Source: Klebsormidium nitens (lineage: Eukaryota > Streptophyta > Klebsormidiophyceae > Klebsormidiales > Klebsormidiaceae). Taken from it: a DNA stretch of 51,897 nucleotides. The DNA is taken from assembly GCA_000708835.1 (NCBI GenBank), contig DF237557.1, positions 1 through 51,897 on the forward strand, in the 5' to 3' direction. Positions 10,991 through 21,826 of the stretch are shown here, piece by piece. The notes below the pieces were generated by a model. That model had not been told where the DNA came from and did not search any database. It saw only the letters and a program-made list of their open reading frames with translations. Position 1 is the first letter of the stretch. Every line of letters begins with the position of its first letter. The position numbers and the translations under genes are program-made.

Positions 10991-13517
10991 ATGGCCCCCG
11001 AGCCCGAACCAACCGGCGCTGACATCAACACCTTCAATGACACGTGGCAGCAGCAGAAGGCCGCTCCCGTGGCCGACTTTGCGGCGTGGGAGCGCGCACT
11101 CAAGGCAGACGGCAAGTGGCCGCTGCAGCTCAAGGGGCAGAGGACGACCCACGTGGCGACAGCTGTCGTCAAAGGCGCCGGTCCAGCTGGCATCTCCGCG
11201 GCCCTCGAGCTCGACAAGCTGGGCTTCCACGTGGTGCTCGTCGACTGCAGAAACGCCAACGCGCGGCTCAACATGATCGCCGTGCGCGCGGAAACCAACC
11301 GGCGGCTGCACGAGCTGGGCGCCCTGAAGCACCTCAAGGCGCACGCGCGCTGGGCGCGCATGGCGCGGCGCGAGATCTTTGACGAATGGACGCAGCAGTT
11401 CCTGGAGGCGGAGAAGGCCCCCGTCTTCTTCGACGCGCCGGGATACGCCCGCCCGGCGGCCCTCTGCGACCAGATCTCCACGCACTACACGTCGACCGCG
11501 GACCTCGAAACCAGCTTGCTCATGGCCGTCAAGGACCAGGCGCAAAGCAGCGCAACGGGGGGCGTCAAGGTCGTGCCACACGCGTCTATTCGGGTCACCC
11601 GCGCGCCCGGCACGAAGCGCGACCGCGTGACTCTGGTCCCCAAGGACGCATCGCAGCCGTCCGTTGACCTGGGCTGTCCGGACCTGGTCGTCTGGGCCAC
11701 CGGCAAGCGCGACCCCGACCTCGCGCGCGACCTCGGGATCACGCAGCAGTACAACGTGGACCTAATCAACGGCCCCGGCGCGCCGCCGCTCGAGCCGCAG
11801 GCGTTCCTGCTCTTCCAGCTGAAACCCAAAACCCCTGCGTCCGCGCTGCGGTACATGCACACGGTTCTCACCAAGGAGCTGTGTGACGCCAAACCGCAGA
11901 AGCTAATCCGCGGGTGGGTGTACGCGCACGGGGTGCTGAACTGCACCATCCAGCTGCCGTGCGGGCTGACCCCGCGCGGGCAGTCGGCGCCCCCCGACCC
12001 GGAGCAAGTCGCGCGCCACGTGGTGGGGCAGGTGAACGCGGAGCACGGGACTTCGTACGCGAGCGTGGACGCGCTGCTGCGGGACTATGACGTCACCTAC
12101 GGCTCCATTAGCAACATCTTCTGGGTGGACACGTCACTCGCGTCCGCGCTGACACATGGCAGCAACCTGGTCCTGGCGGGGGACGCAGGCGGCACGTCGT
12201 CCCCAGGTAAGGAGTGCCAGTCTTGGCTGCGGAACGCTGGTTCTCTGTCGCGGCTTGAGAGCGTACTGTCACCTCGTATCACGCTAAAGACAATCCTTTT
12301 AGCTTCTTGGACCGGAGAAGAGACATCAGAAACCATTCCAGCCCCAATATTGCGAAGCAAAGCGGCAGCCATTACAAGTTGTGGCAGCTATTCCTGACTG
12401 AGCGCGTGCGTTCTTCGCCAGGTTCGGGCACGGGCGCGGCAACCGCGATTGTTTCGGACAGCGAGAGCGTGGCGCGGCTCGGGGCGGGCCTGCTCGCGCG
12501 CAAGCGCGCGAAGGCGACGTGCGGCGCGGCCGCGGCCGCGCCGAAGCGCGCCGCCCTGATGGCGCAGTACGCGCGGGACAAGATGGACGCCATCCTGGCG
12601 TGGGCAAAGTCCGCGCGCATGTACCTGGTCACGCAAGCAGAGGCGGAGGAGATCCGAGGACCCCTGAAAAGTGAGCAAATCGTGCTTCTTTGATGTTCAG
12701 GCCAGTGTTTCGAGAGTCAGTACCTCGTAATGAATCAACCAGTACAAGTACAGCCGTCAATGGAGACGGCAGTTCTCAAACCTGACAGCCTCACAGAGCA
12801 CGGCTTTGGAAAAGGGCAGCGCTTAGTTAGATCAGGTAACGGTTCAGTAGCCCAGTCGTGACGTGTCGATGTTGCACATGCGTTGTCAGTGAGAAGACTC
12901 TTGTCGCCTTCACAAGCAACCAAGACTGACGCTAAAGTGAGGGAAATTAACGTGTTGAAGTCACGCCTTCATCGGTGAAACCACGAAAGCTAATAACCAT
13001 GACTCTGTCCTTGGCAATCGTGCAGAGACCGACGATCTGAAGGCGCTGCGCGAGAGAGCTGCTCTCAAAACGTTGGCTGTTACAGTGCCCAGACAGGTGG
13101 GTTGCTCTTAACCTCTAGGGTTTTGTGTCCCTCTGTGCAGCAAAGGTAGGGACGTACTCAATGTCGGCCAGTTGGATTCTGGACGTGATTAACGTTTTGG
13201 ATTCGAGCCTTCCATGCAAGTATGAAGCTACTAGGGTCACATGCTGCTCGTGAAGACAGAGATTCAACAAAGTTGGACTTACGTTCCTAGGTATTTCATG
13301 GAATACCGAAAACACATAGAGGTAGAGAGCTCTGGTCTGTTTCTGATTAGTTTCAAATAATGTCCGGTCACGAGCATGAGCAGAACTAACATGCTCCTCT
13401 TCGTTTGCTTCTCAGGTTGAGACGGATCAGAAGCGCTCCCCTCTTGCGGCTCTCAACCAGGTTGAGACGGAGAAGCGCTCCCCTCTTGCGGCGTTCAACC
13501 GGCAACGTGGCTTCTAG
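10991..13517 (+). CDS. FAD-dependent monooxygenase-like protein, 4 exons
   Basis: Exons: 10991-12206, 12422-12670, 13026-13096, 13416-13517; predicted product 545 aa. An N-terminal Rossmann dinucleotide-binding motif is clear (GAGPAG at residues 62-67, followed by an Asp ending the second strand, VVLVD). The second FAD motif of the hydroxylase class, VLAGDAGG, lies near residues 395-403 at the end of exon 1 and continues across the intron into GSGTGAATAIV. After the first motif, a NARLNMI...LHELGAL segment resembles the conserved block of MICAL-type monooxygenases. The substrate is unknown. The start ATG follows directly after an in-frame-free upstream region. The last exon contains a 15/14-residue duplication (see repeat at 13416-13505). 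Alternative family: generic FAD-binding_3 hydroxylase. Confidence 0.75.
13416..13505 (+). repeat. In-frame 45/42-nt tandem duplication in last exon
   Basis: The terminal exon of the FAD gene encodes two adjacent copies, VETDQKRSPLAALNQ and VETEKRSPLAAFNR. Both DNA copies start with GTTGAGACGG directly after CAG: the first CAG is the assigned 3' splice site (13413-13415) and the second ends copy one at 13460. Use of the second would remove exactly 15 residues in frame. Confidence 0.9.
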
Positions 13518-15438
13518 ATTGGTTCCGAACCATTCCGTGCGTCTAGCGGCGTTTTGGGTTCCTCCTTATAAAGCACAGAACCCCTGAGGGTCTGACAATT
13601 GGGTCTGACATGTAAGGTGGCTGGATGAAAAACCCTGAAAAACCAGAGAGATGTTCAATAGTTACGTGCGGCATCAGTGGTGGGCTCTTCGTAAGAGACT
13701 AGTTTCCGGGAAGATGATAGAGTGAGAAGCATTAGATAGGAAATAGGACGTGTTGCGAGCCGTTGAAAAACGAGCTCAACAGTTGCTACCGCTCGCGGTT
13801 GAGAGATCAACATACTGGACACCGTTCACCTTGTTACACTACATACAGACGAAGTTAGATGTGCCATCATAATTAGTTCGAGTTCGAGCAGCTTAGGTTT
13901 AGAATTCAGCTGGTTCTGTGAAAAACAAAGTGCGCCCACAAACTCCCTTCCCGTCGTCCGCAAAGGTGGCTATCCAAAAACTTAACACGTCGTCCGCATA
14001 GGTGGTCACCGAGAAACCCGTCGTCCGCAGATTGTAGTTATCTAGAGGCCCATCGTCCGCAAAACCAATCGACACCGCCCGACCATCACGTAGAGCATCA
14101 GTGGAGCGTTTCGTGATGAATTTGCACACTGACATTTTGCCTAGTGGTTAAACAGAAATCATTCGAGAGGTATATAAGGTGAACAGTGTAAGAGCAGTTC
14201 TGGCAGTAGAATTGATTAGTTGCCAGGCCCTAGATAGACACCGCTTCCGCGATTGTCACAGACGCTTCTTAATGAAGACGCACATTCGCGGCCCAGCTTG
14301 AGACATAGCAGTGCAAAGAGTATGCTATTTTGATAAGTATTTATTGATACCGTCGACTCTCAGTAAAACTGTTCCGATTGCGCAGTATAGCGGCCGCACC
14401 CTTGTCTGAGTGCGAGCTTGTGCGCCGGCCGCGGCGAACCATCACATGTCATACTATACGTTGATGAATCACTATAAAATGCTTCGTATATGGACGTACG
14501 TAGGCATCCCAGATACTTGGATCTACAGCTGCTGCAAGTGTCCGACCGGGCCCGAGTCCGCCGTACTGACCGCGAGACGGCCCGTGGCATTATGCGTACC
14601 AAACAATTAAAGTGAGATAGAATTGTTGAACTTAGAATTGAAGACAATTTCATCACAAACTTCCTGTCCCGGCCGCCGGGATGGGTGCCAAAAAGTCGAT
14701 CCCGTTAACATGCGTAACTCAAACTCAGTGCTGGTATGGCGCTTCTAAAAAATGCCTAGGCCGTCTAGCTTGCCAGGCCCGCGCATGTTTGGCGCCTGAA
14801 TATCGCGCAACTGCATGGTGCACAAAGGACGCATGTGTAGCGCATATGGACACATTCGATCGGCGCCCGCCGGGCATGGCAACGGAATGGTGCGAACATG
14901 TTTGGCGTCAACCATGGATGCATTCATTGTGCACATATAGTATGCCGCAGGCCGCATCGTAGGCCGGCCAGAGCAATCATTAATAGCGCTTTTATAAGCC
15001 AACAAACTCTATAGCACTCGAAAGTCTGAACCGTCTTGACGCGGTACACCTTATAGGACAATCGACTTATTCTAGGCTCTGCCGCACAAGCGCGGCCGGG
15101 CGTGCAAGCGCTGGGGCAAACGCTGAGAATGATCATGCAGGACATGTCTAGAGCGAAGCGGTTCCGGATATCCATGAAGCCAATTGTTTGTGCAATGCAT
15201 GCTTGCACTCTCATATCCAGTTGGCCGACCTACGAGCGCAGGAACCCACTTCTGAAGCTTGGACTCGTGCATTTGCACGCTGAGCAATCAGCCTGCAAAA
15301 TTTCCCGTTCGTTCAACAACGAGCCACTTTGCAGTCCAAGATAGAAGCAGACTTGGCTCGGAATTTTTAACAGCGCCACAACTGCGACCTGGTCAGATCA
15401 ACGATCCAATCGAGCACGGCAATCCTACTGCAGTGCCG
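13518..15438. other. Convergent spacer between FAD gene and PRP3
   Basis: No gene is supported. It contains four copies of a GTCGTCCGCA-type element at 13952-14061, an orphan TATATAAGG at 14171-14179 without a following gene, and from about 14400 to 15330 an AT-richer tract dense in short palindromes (CATG, GGCC, TGCA, GATC). Confidence 0.5.
13952..14061 (+). repeat. Four spaced copies of an 11-bp element
   Basis: CGTCGTCCGCA occurs at 13952-13962, 13988-13998 and 14019-14029, and a one-mismatch copy (CATCGTCCGCA) at 14051-14061. Spacings are 36, 31 and 32 bp; the intervening sequence is partly related (GGTGGC or GGTGGT follows the first two). It may be a decayed tandem repeat or a cluster of protein sites. 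Confidence 0.8.
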
Positions 15439-18400
15439 TCACTCCTCGACAAAGTTGGCCGCTAAGTCCCAGTAGTGCCCCACCCCCGCGTCCTCAAGAA
15501 ACTTGCGTGCGGCCGCCTCGGTCCGCGTCTTGTGCACCATGAACCGCTCAAACGCGGGCTTGAGCACGCTGCCCTGCCACACGAGCACGCACTTATTGTC
15601 CCGCGCTAGTTCTTCGTCGGCATCGTCATCGTCCCCCGCTTTCTCGAGCGCCTGCGTCCAGTTGATTCGGTGCAGCATGAGCTTCTGGTAGCGCTTGTTG
15701 GACTTGGTGCCGCCTTCGACCAGGACCACGCTCATGGCGTCGCTGATGAGCATGACGCCCGTCAGCCGGTTCTCCTGCGCGTTGATGTCCACCTTGTACT
15801 GGTGCTGGGGGTGGCGCAGGTCAGACACCCTGCGCGGAAGAAGAGGAGAAAGATCAACAGCCGCAGAGAGAGCCTTGTTTCGAACCTGGGGCACTTTGCT
15901 TACAAAGTGTCCAACAAAAGCAGGCGGCTAGGGATGGAAATAATCGGTGTCGAACATACTAAGAAACCGTGGTGAAGCGAGAAAGTTCCTTCCAATGATG
16001 GCAGTTTTTTCCAACTCTAGGACACTTTGGTGCAGCTTTGTGGGTTCAGCGTCCTGATACTAGCATTCCTTCACCTGGTTCCACGACCTGGGATAGAACT
16101 AGAGATGAATATCGAGGAGAGGATTGTCAATAGAGCGCATTCTACGACCGATGACGTCACTGATGCACTGCTACCAAGCAAAGGCCCCTGAGACCCCAAA
16201 AATTGAAGTGACGAGCTCCAAGTTGGCCAAAAGAGCCCATTGACTTCACGCAACGCACAGAAGGATAGCCCAACGATATGAGATTTCCAGCAAGACAAGA
16301 AGGCAAGGTCACAATCACAAGCGTACCTGTACAGCGACACGATCGTCTCGAGCGTCATGTCCTCGAACAGCTTCTTGTTCTTCTTCTCGCGCCGCTCCGC
16401 AGGCGTCAGCTTGCGCGCGAGGTTCCGGTCCGCGTGCGCGCCCTCGCGCTCCTGTTGCTCGTTGCGCACTTGCTTCTCGAGCGCGGTCGGGTCTTGCACG
16501 GCGTCGGCCCCCATGACGCGCATAAAGTTGGAGATCTTGACCTTGTTCTTGGGTGGCTCCAGCAGGCCCTGCCGCACCAGCTCCTGCCGCTCCGCCTCGC
16601 GCGCCATGCGCGCCTGGTGACGCAGCTTCTTCTGCTCCTGTACAAGAACAAGAGAGCAAAGCGTTCAGCCCTTTCGCTTGTGGGGAGAGGAGAATCTCAA
16701 AATCCCTGCGCAGATATGCCCAAGTGGTGACGCAGCTTCCTCTGCTCCTGCGCAAGCGGAAATCGAGCAAGGGGTTTAGCGACCCTACAAAGGACAGGAA
16801 GTTGTTTCGCAAGAACTATCTGCATAACGACGAATATGCTGATGTGCGAGCCTGTTAACGCAGCTCCTTCGGCTCCTGCGCAAATAGGAAAAGCCAAAGA
16901 TTTCGGCGGGTTGGCCGAGTCGTATTCGTTGCCCAGTCCCGGCGGAGAACGCATGAACATGCGCGCCTGGTGGCGCAGCTTCTTCTGCTCCTGTACAAGA
17001 ACCAGAGAGCAGAGCGTTCAGCCCTGTTTGCATGTGGGGAGAGAAGAATCCGACTAACGCTGCGCACATATGCTTGTATGGTGCCGCACCTTTTCAGCTC
17101 CTGGGCGCAGGGGAAACGCAAGGTGTTCAGCGAAATTCCTCCAGAACGGATGGTTGTTGTTTCCGCACCCAACCATAGATATATAGTTAAATCCTGATCG
17201 AGGGCTCTGCGACCATCCGCGCATGGTGACGCTGCTTCCTCTGCTCCATGCGACGATAATGGAGGGCAAAGTGTGGAGCACATTCGATCAAAAGAATTGA
17301 GAAATCTGCAGTAAAGGAGACGCATTAAGCGGAGGCGCACCAACAAGCGAGCCTGGTGCCGCAGCTTTTTTCGCTGCTGCGCACGCAAGAAAGTCGTTCG
17401 CTCGTTCCTGGCCAAAATTGTTCTCGTCGCACGTGCTCCTAACCAACGGCACAACATGAGACAACGTTTCTTAGCACTCTCAACCCATTTGCCACAACGA
17501 GACCCGGCTCTGGGACATCCGGCTTGCGTACCTTTTTGGTGAGCTTGAGCGGTTGCGGCGGGGGCGGTGGCAGCGCGGTCTCCGGTTCGATGGGCACGGG
17601 GTGCTCTACGAGGTGCGTGATGCGCTCCTCGCGCAGCCGGAACTCGGACTCGGGGAGGTTACGCACGTCGGCGTACGTCCGCGTCAGCAGCAGGGGAGCG
17701 TCCCTGCAGGCAGCAAAAGAGGGGTGACGTCATCGACCTTGGGACTGTCAAGTGGTTGATCACGCTGGCGGGCGGAATCTCGTGTTTGCTAAGGCGCATT
17801 CGAAGGGGGCTCACTCTGGAAATATCAAAAGTCGATCTACCGGACTGCTCCTTGTTTTCGGCGGTGAATAATCAATCAGGTGCCCTGCCGAGTTCCGCTG
17901 GATAGTATTTTGGAGCGATAATTGTCGATAAAGGGACTTTACACAGGTAACAAACGGGTCTGCCGAAAGGATAGAAAGTTTCATAATGAACTTTTCGGCA
18001 TCGAAGGTGCCGAAACCAAATAGCAGTACCGTAAACAGAGTCCACACTTGCAAGCAGTGGAGATCAAAGCATGCCGACTGCAGTCCTGGAGTGGTCAATG
18101 TTTAAGGACCGGGCACGCTTTTCACAGATCTTCAAGGGGCATGGACCTTGATAGCCAGAAAGCGAGAAACGCAATTGGGGCGAGACCACTCGAGACCCGC
18201 TAGCGGCAAGGCGACCAACTAAGTACCACAACAAAGAGAAAAGGGATTCCGTGGTGCGTACCACCACTCGACGTCGGGGATGGGGTCCTTTGGCTTCTCC
18301 TGCTTCTCCGGCACCGGGGCGCGCGCCGTGACCTCGATCAGATTGGGGTTCACCGCGGCCTGCTCGCGCTCCTTCTCCATCAGCGCCTGCCGCGCCTTCA

Positions 18401-21257
18401 TCTCCTTGGCCTTCTGCTCCCCGAACTGGGCCTGCGAAAAGTGCAAAGCAACTTGCGATCAGCTAAAGGTGTTGCAAACTTAGCCAACACTATGATACTG
18501 TCTTTGAGTCACTTGACAAGAAGCTCTGGGTTCTCCCTTCGCAATAACTTCTTACTGGTAACTGCAAGCCTTGTCCATTGTTTCCAGAGGCGCATAGCTT
18601 CGCGAACCGCCACCCAACGTGCTTCAGCGTATGCGGTTGCTTTGCCGACCATCCAGCGTGCATGGCAATGCAAAAGGGACACGGAATGACTTGTCCAAAC
18701 CGTTCGTCTACACAACATCATCTACTGCTCAACGCCCCACTCTTTGGGACGGCAACCTGTTGGTTTCGAGCCCTGCTACTTGAAGAATATGGAAAAGCAT
18801 CGCTCCGTATCATTGGAGCGATAATGAACGGATGTTATCCAAAAGAGCAGCGGGGTAGAGGAGATAGAAACCAGAACCGTACCCGCAGTCGCTGCGCCTC
18901 TGCCTGCTGGCTCCACTTGCCCTCCTCCACGAACTGGAAGGCCGCGCGGCGCGGGCGCAGAATCTTCTTACGGTCGACGTTGAGAGCGGGGTCGAAGAAG
19001 GGGTCGTCCTCGGGGACTGCGTCCAGGTCGGGACGCAAGATCTTGAACTTGTCCTTCTTCGCCTTGTTGATGTTCACCTGGCAGGGGGCAACAACAATGT
19101 AAGCGTTTCGGTTCGCACAGAAAACGATGTGGACCAGGCTGATTTACCTCCTTCCGAAGCTTCTCGAACCTTATAAAGCTTCCGAACGAAAGACAAATCC
19201 TGAAACGGCATCGACAGGAGACAAGTAGGCAAGCTGTACAAGTGGAGTTCCACGAAATAAGCCACAAATTAGTCGTGAGCTTGCACCGCCGACACAAGGA
19301 GCGTAAAGTTGTCAAGAATGTCAGCATAAGACGAGCAGAACGGGACATGGCAAGAAAGCAACTGATGAATATCACGATGGAGCGCCAAATAAACCGGTTC
19401 TAGGGCTGGCAGCTGCGGACAGCATCAGATTGCGGGCCATTGCATCTGCTATCAGACAAGAAGATGAGCCTCAACCGATGGTACAAGTGCATCAAGCGGA
19501 CCACCACTTTGCAGACGCCCCTACCTTCAGTTCACTGGGCGGCAGCTTCTTCTGTTCGACCACATTCCCCTCCTCGTCAATCTCCCGCCCCAGGTGATCC
19601 AGCCTCAGCACCGGCGCCTTGCTCGGCTGCGCAGCTTTCAGTGCCGCCCCTGCAAGAGCCCCCGCCGCCGCGGCCGCGGACAAGGATCCCGGAATCGCCA
19701 ACCCCAGCATAGCGGCTCGCTGTTGTGCCGCCAGGAGAGCGGCGTTGGGGTCGGGAATGGTTGGCTGGACGGCGGGGATGACGGGGGGGAGGGGGACGCC
19801 AGGGACTGGTGGAGTGGCGACTCTGTTCAACTGCAGGACCGCGAGAAACGGGTCTCTGTATGCTAAGCAGTCATCGTTTGAACAGGGCACAATTTAGGCA
19901 CGGCATAGCCGACTAGAACTTGAAGGAGACACGTTGAGAGGGATATGAGAATCACAGGCGCCTAAAAGCATGGTGACATTGTGGCTCTCCAAGATGCCCG
20001 TATCAGCAGTGTGGGCAGCGACTCCTATACGGGCATTCAGCATCCGGCCCGACAGGCGAAGTACATTGCCAGGGAAGATCTCAACCAGTTCTTATTGCAA
20101 ACACTCGATGGTTTCCGCATAATCCAAGAGGTGCATCACACCGCCCAGCTCTGCCACATCTTGTTCCAGCAGAATAAGCCACTGGTCGCTTAGTGACGCT
20201 TTGGAACGGATGTAGGCTCCTGCAAGCTTCCACTCATCCAACTTAACTTAGAATATCTACACATTCGTAAGCCGTAGGCATGCCGTAAGCAGGCAGTAAG
20301 CAAACAAAACCCTTCAGGGAGCGCATTGAGCTTACCTGTGGCAGTCGTTTGAGGCGCTCTGCCAGCTCCTTCTGTTTCTGCAGCGCCGCCTTCGCCTTGG
20401 CTAAAGCATCCAGGTTCAGTGGAACAACCGCCACAGGAGCTGCAAACGGGAAACCTTGCTTCAACGAGCTGCTGACTGATCGCAAACCCATAACTATTGA
20501 TGCACGTGTAAGCTAGTTTTAGCATCTGAACAGCCCAGCCAAGCAGAAAGCGAGCACTAAGGTACGTTCCATTTTTCACTTCTCCAGTAGCGAAACATCT
20601 GGCATAACATGGCAAATATTTGCCGCGAAGAAGCACGAGACATTCGGATGACTAAACTCGAAGCTCAAGAAACCAACCTGCTGGTGCAGCTGCGCCGACC
20701 AATCCACTCCCATTTGCCACCGCCCCCGTCCCAGGCGCCTTCTCGTCGCTGTCCCACCGCCTCCGCTTCCGCCGCTCCGTTCCCCCATTCTCCTGTGCCG
20801 CCACGTTCGGCTTCACATCCTCCTCCGCTTTCACAGCCGCACCGTCAGCCGCTTCCTGCTTCAAGACGTCCACAGCACCAACCGGACCCCCATCCGCCGG
20901 CTCCTCTTTGACCGGTCTTCGTTCCCTGCTGTCACCCCGCCTCCCTCGGTCCTCCCTCTCCTCCTTCGCTCGATGCCTCGGCCGCTCCTCGTCCCGGCGC
21001 CGATCGCTACCCCCGCCCGCCCGTTCGTCATGATACCGATCCTTGTCCTTTTCGTCGTAATAACGGTCTCTGTCCTTCTTATCATAATTGCTGTCCCGCC
21101 GCCCATCCCGGTCGTCCCTGTCTCTCCGGCTGCTGCGCTCATCGGCCTTCCGGTGCCGATGCTCGTACTCTTCCGACTTCCTTGACTTTCTAGGAGGGTC
21201 GTCTACATCCGCCTCCTCCCGCTTGCGTTTGCTGCGGCTGTCTTCCACATCAGTCAT
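15439..21257 (-). CDS. PRP3: U4/U6 snRNP protein Prp3, 8 exons
   Basis: Exons (minus): 21257-20678, 20439-20336, 19830-19525, 19077-18883, 18431-18262, 17703-17532, 16637-16327, 15829-15439; product 742 aa. Prp3 is a core protein of the U4/U6 and U4/U6.U5 spliceosomal particles. Evidence: the PRP3 domain segments NINKAKK...FFDP, the IPDVEWWDAP block across exons 5-6, THLVEHP, LTKKEQKKLRHQARMARE across exons 6-7, ISNFMRVMGADAVQDPT, and a C-terminal DUF1115-type domain (VVLVEGG, LMLHRINW, KCVLVWQG, HYWDLA). The first exon encodes a charged, Arg/Asp/Lys-rich, RS-like region; no N-terminal PWI domain like that of the animal protein is seen. An in-frame ATG at 21278 would add 7 residues. Four of seven donors read GTACG. 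Intron 6 contains the exon-edge repeat array. It is divergent from RPL35. Confidence 0.93.
16609..17385 (-). repeat. Array of about 7 copies of the exon-7 edge in PRP3 intron 6
   Basis: A 25-29 bp core matching the start of PRP3 exon 7 (codons EQKKLRHQ plus its CAG acceptor) recurs at about 16612-16640 (the real exon edge), 16724-16750, 16853-16878, 16966-16992, 17079-17103, 17224-17250 and 17352-17380. The period is about 112-145 bp. The copies at 16609-16694 and 16963-17050 are nearly identical over some 85 bp including intron sequence, so duplication units include both intron and exon. The others are degraded to varying degrees. Most extra copies keep an AG before the core and so a possible 3' splice site; none has an evident donor after the core. 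Confidence 0.85.
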
Positions 21258-21826
21258 CAGGCTCCCACCGCGCCACACACAGCTTCGGCTGGTGGCACCA
21301 GGGGAATGAACTGCTTGAACAAAAGCAGGGTTTCTTATACCCTATGACGAACTCGCCAACTACAAATGAGCGGATCACTACAATTCACGTAAACATTCAA
21401 CCTGAAGACGAGGTTGCAGATGACAGCGCGCTAAGTGCCAAAGGAAAGCCCTACTTTACCACAGCAAACCCAAGTGACCTCAAAACAAGAGATGAGGCCC
21501 TTCTTTCCGCAGTGCGCCCTAGCTTGCCTTCTTGCCTGCCAGCCAAATTCATGCAAGACCTAGCAAGGTCCTGAAGGAATCAGCCAGGTTTTAGGCTCGC
21601 AGCTTGTACGGCCGGTTGAAGACTCCGGCGGGGGTGTGACGTATCGCAAACCCCAAGTTGCCGCCTCGCTATCGACCGGTGCATTCTACCGGGCAAGTTG
21701 CAGGCACTTTTGCAAAGCAAGGGAGGGCGACTTCTCCTTCCTCTTTCCTGCTGCAGCAGACAGGCGTCTGGGGCCGCAGCTTGCATCGCACGTCAAGGCC
21801 CAAGGGAGAGGAACAGACGAGCGACC
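21258..21826. promoter_or_regulatory. Divergent promoter region PRP3 / RPL35
   Basis: This 569-bp interval separates two start codons facing away from each other, both general expression-machinery genes. A pyrimidine-rich run with CTGCAG at its end (21731-21756) lies about 70 bp before the RPL35 ATG; it could be a pyrimidine-tract start site typical of ribosomal protein genes or the 3' end of a 5' UTR intron. No TATA box is evident. Confidence 0.5.

Noticed and set aside
12326-12678. Several long minus-strand frames opposite exon 2 of the FAD gene
   Set aside because: They are Arg/Ala/Pro-rich shadows of a GC-rich coding exon with no independent support.
13952-14061. CRISPR-like appearance of spaced short repeats
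   Set aside because: The 11-bp repeats are too short and imperfect, and the setting is a nuclear eukaryotic genome.
16697-16960. Minus-strand frame through repeat copies in PRP3 intron 6
   Set aside because: Part of the repeat array read through in a frame that ends in a stop before reaching exon 7; better explained as intron sequence with duplicated exon edges.
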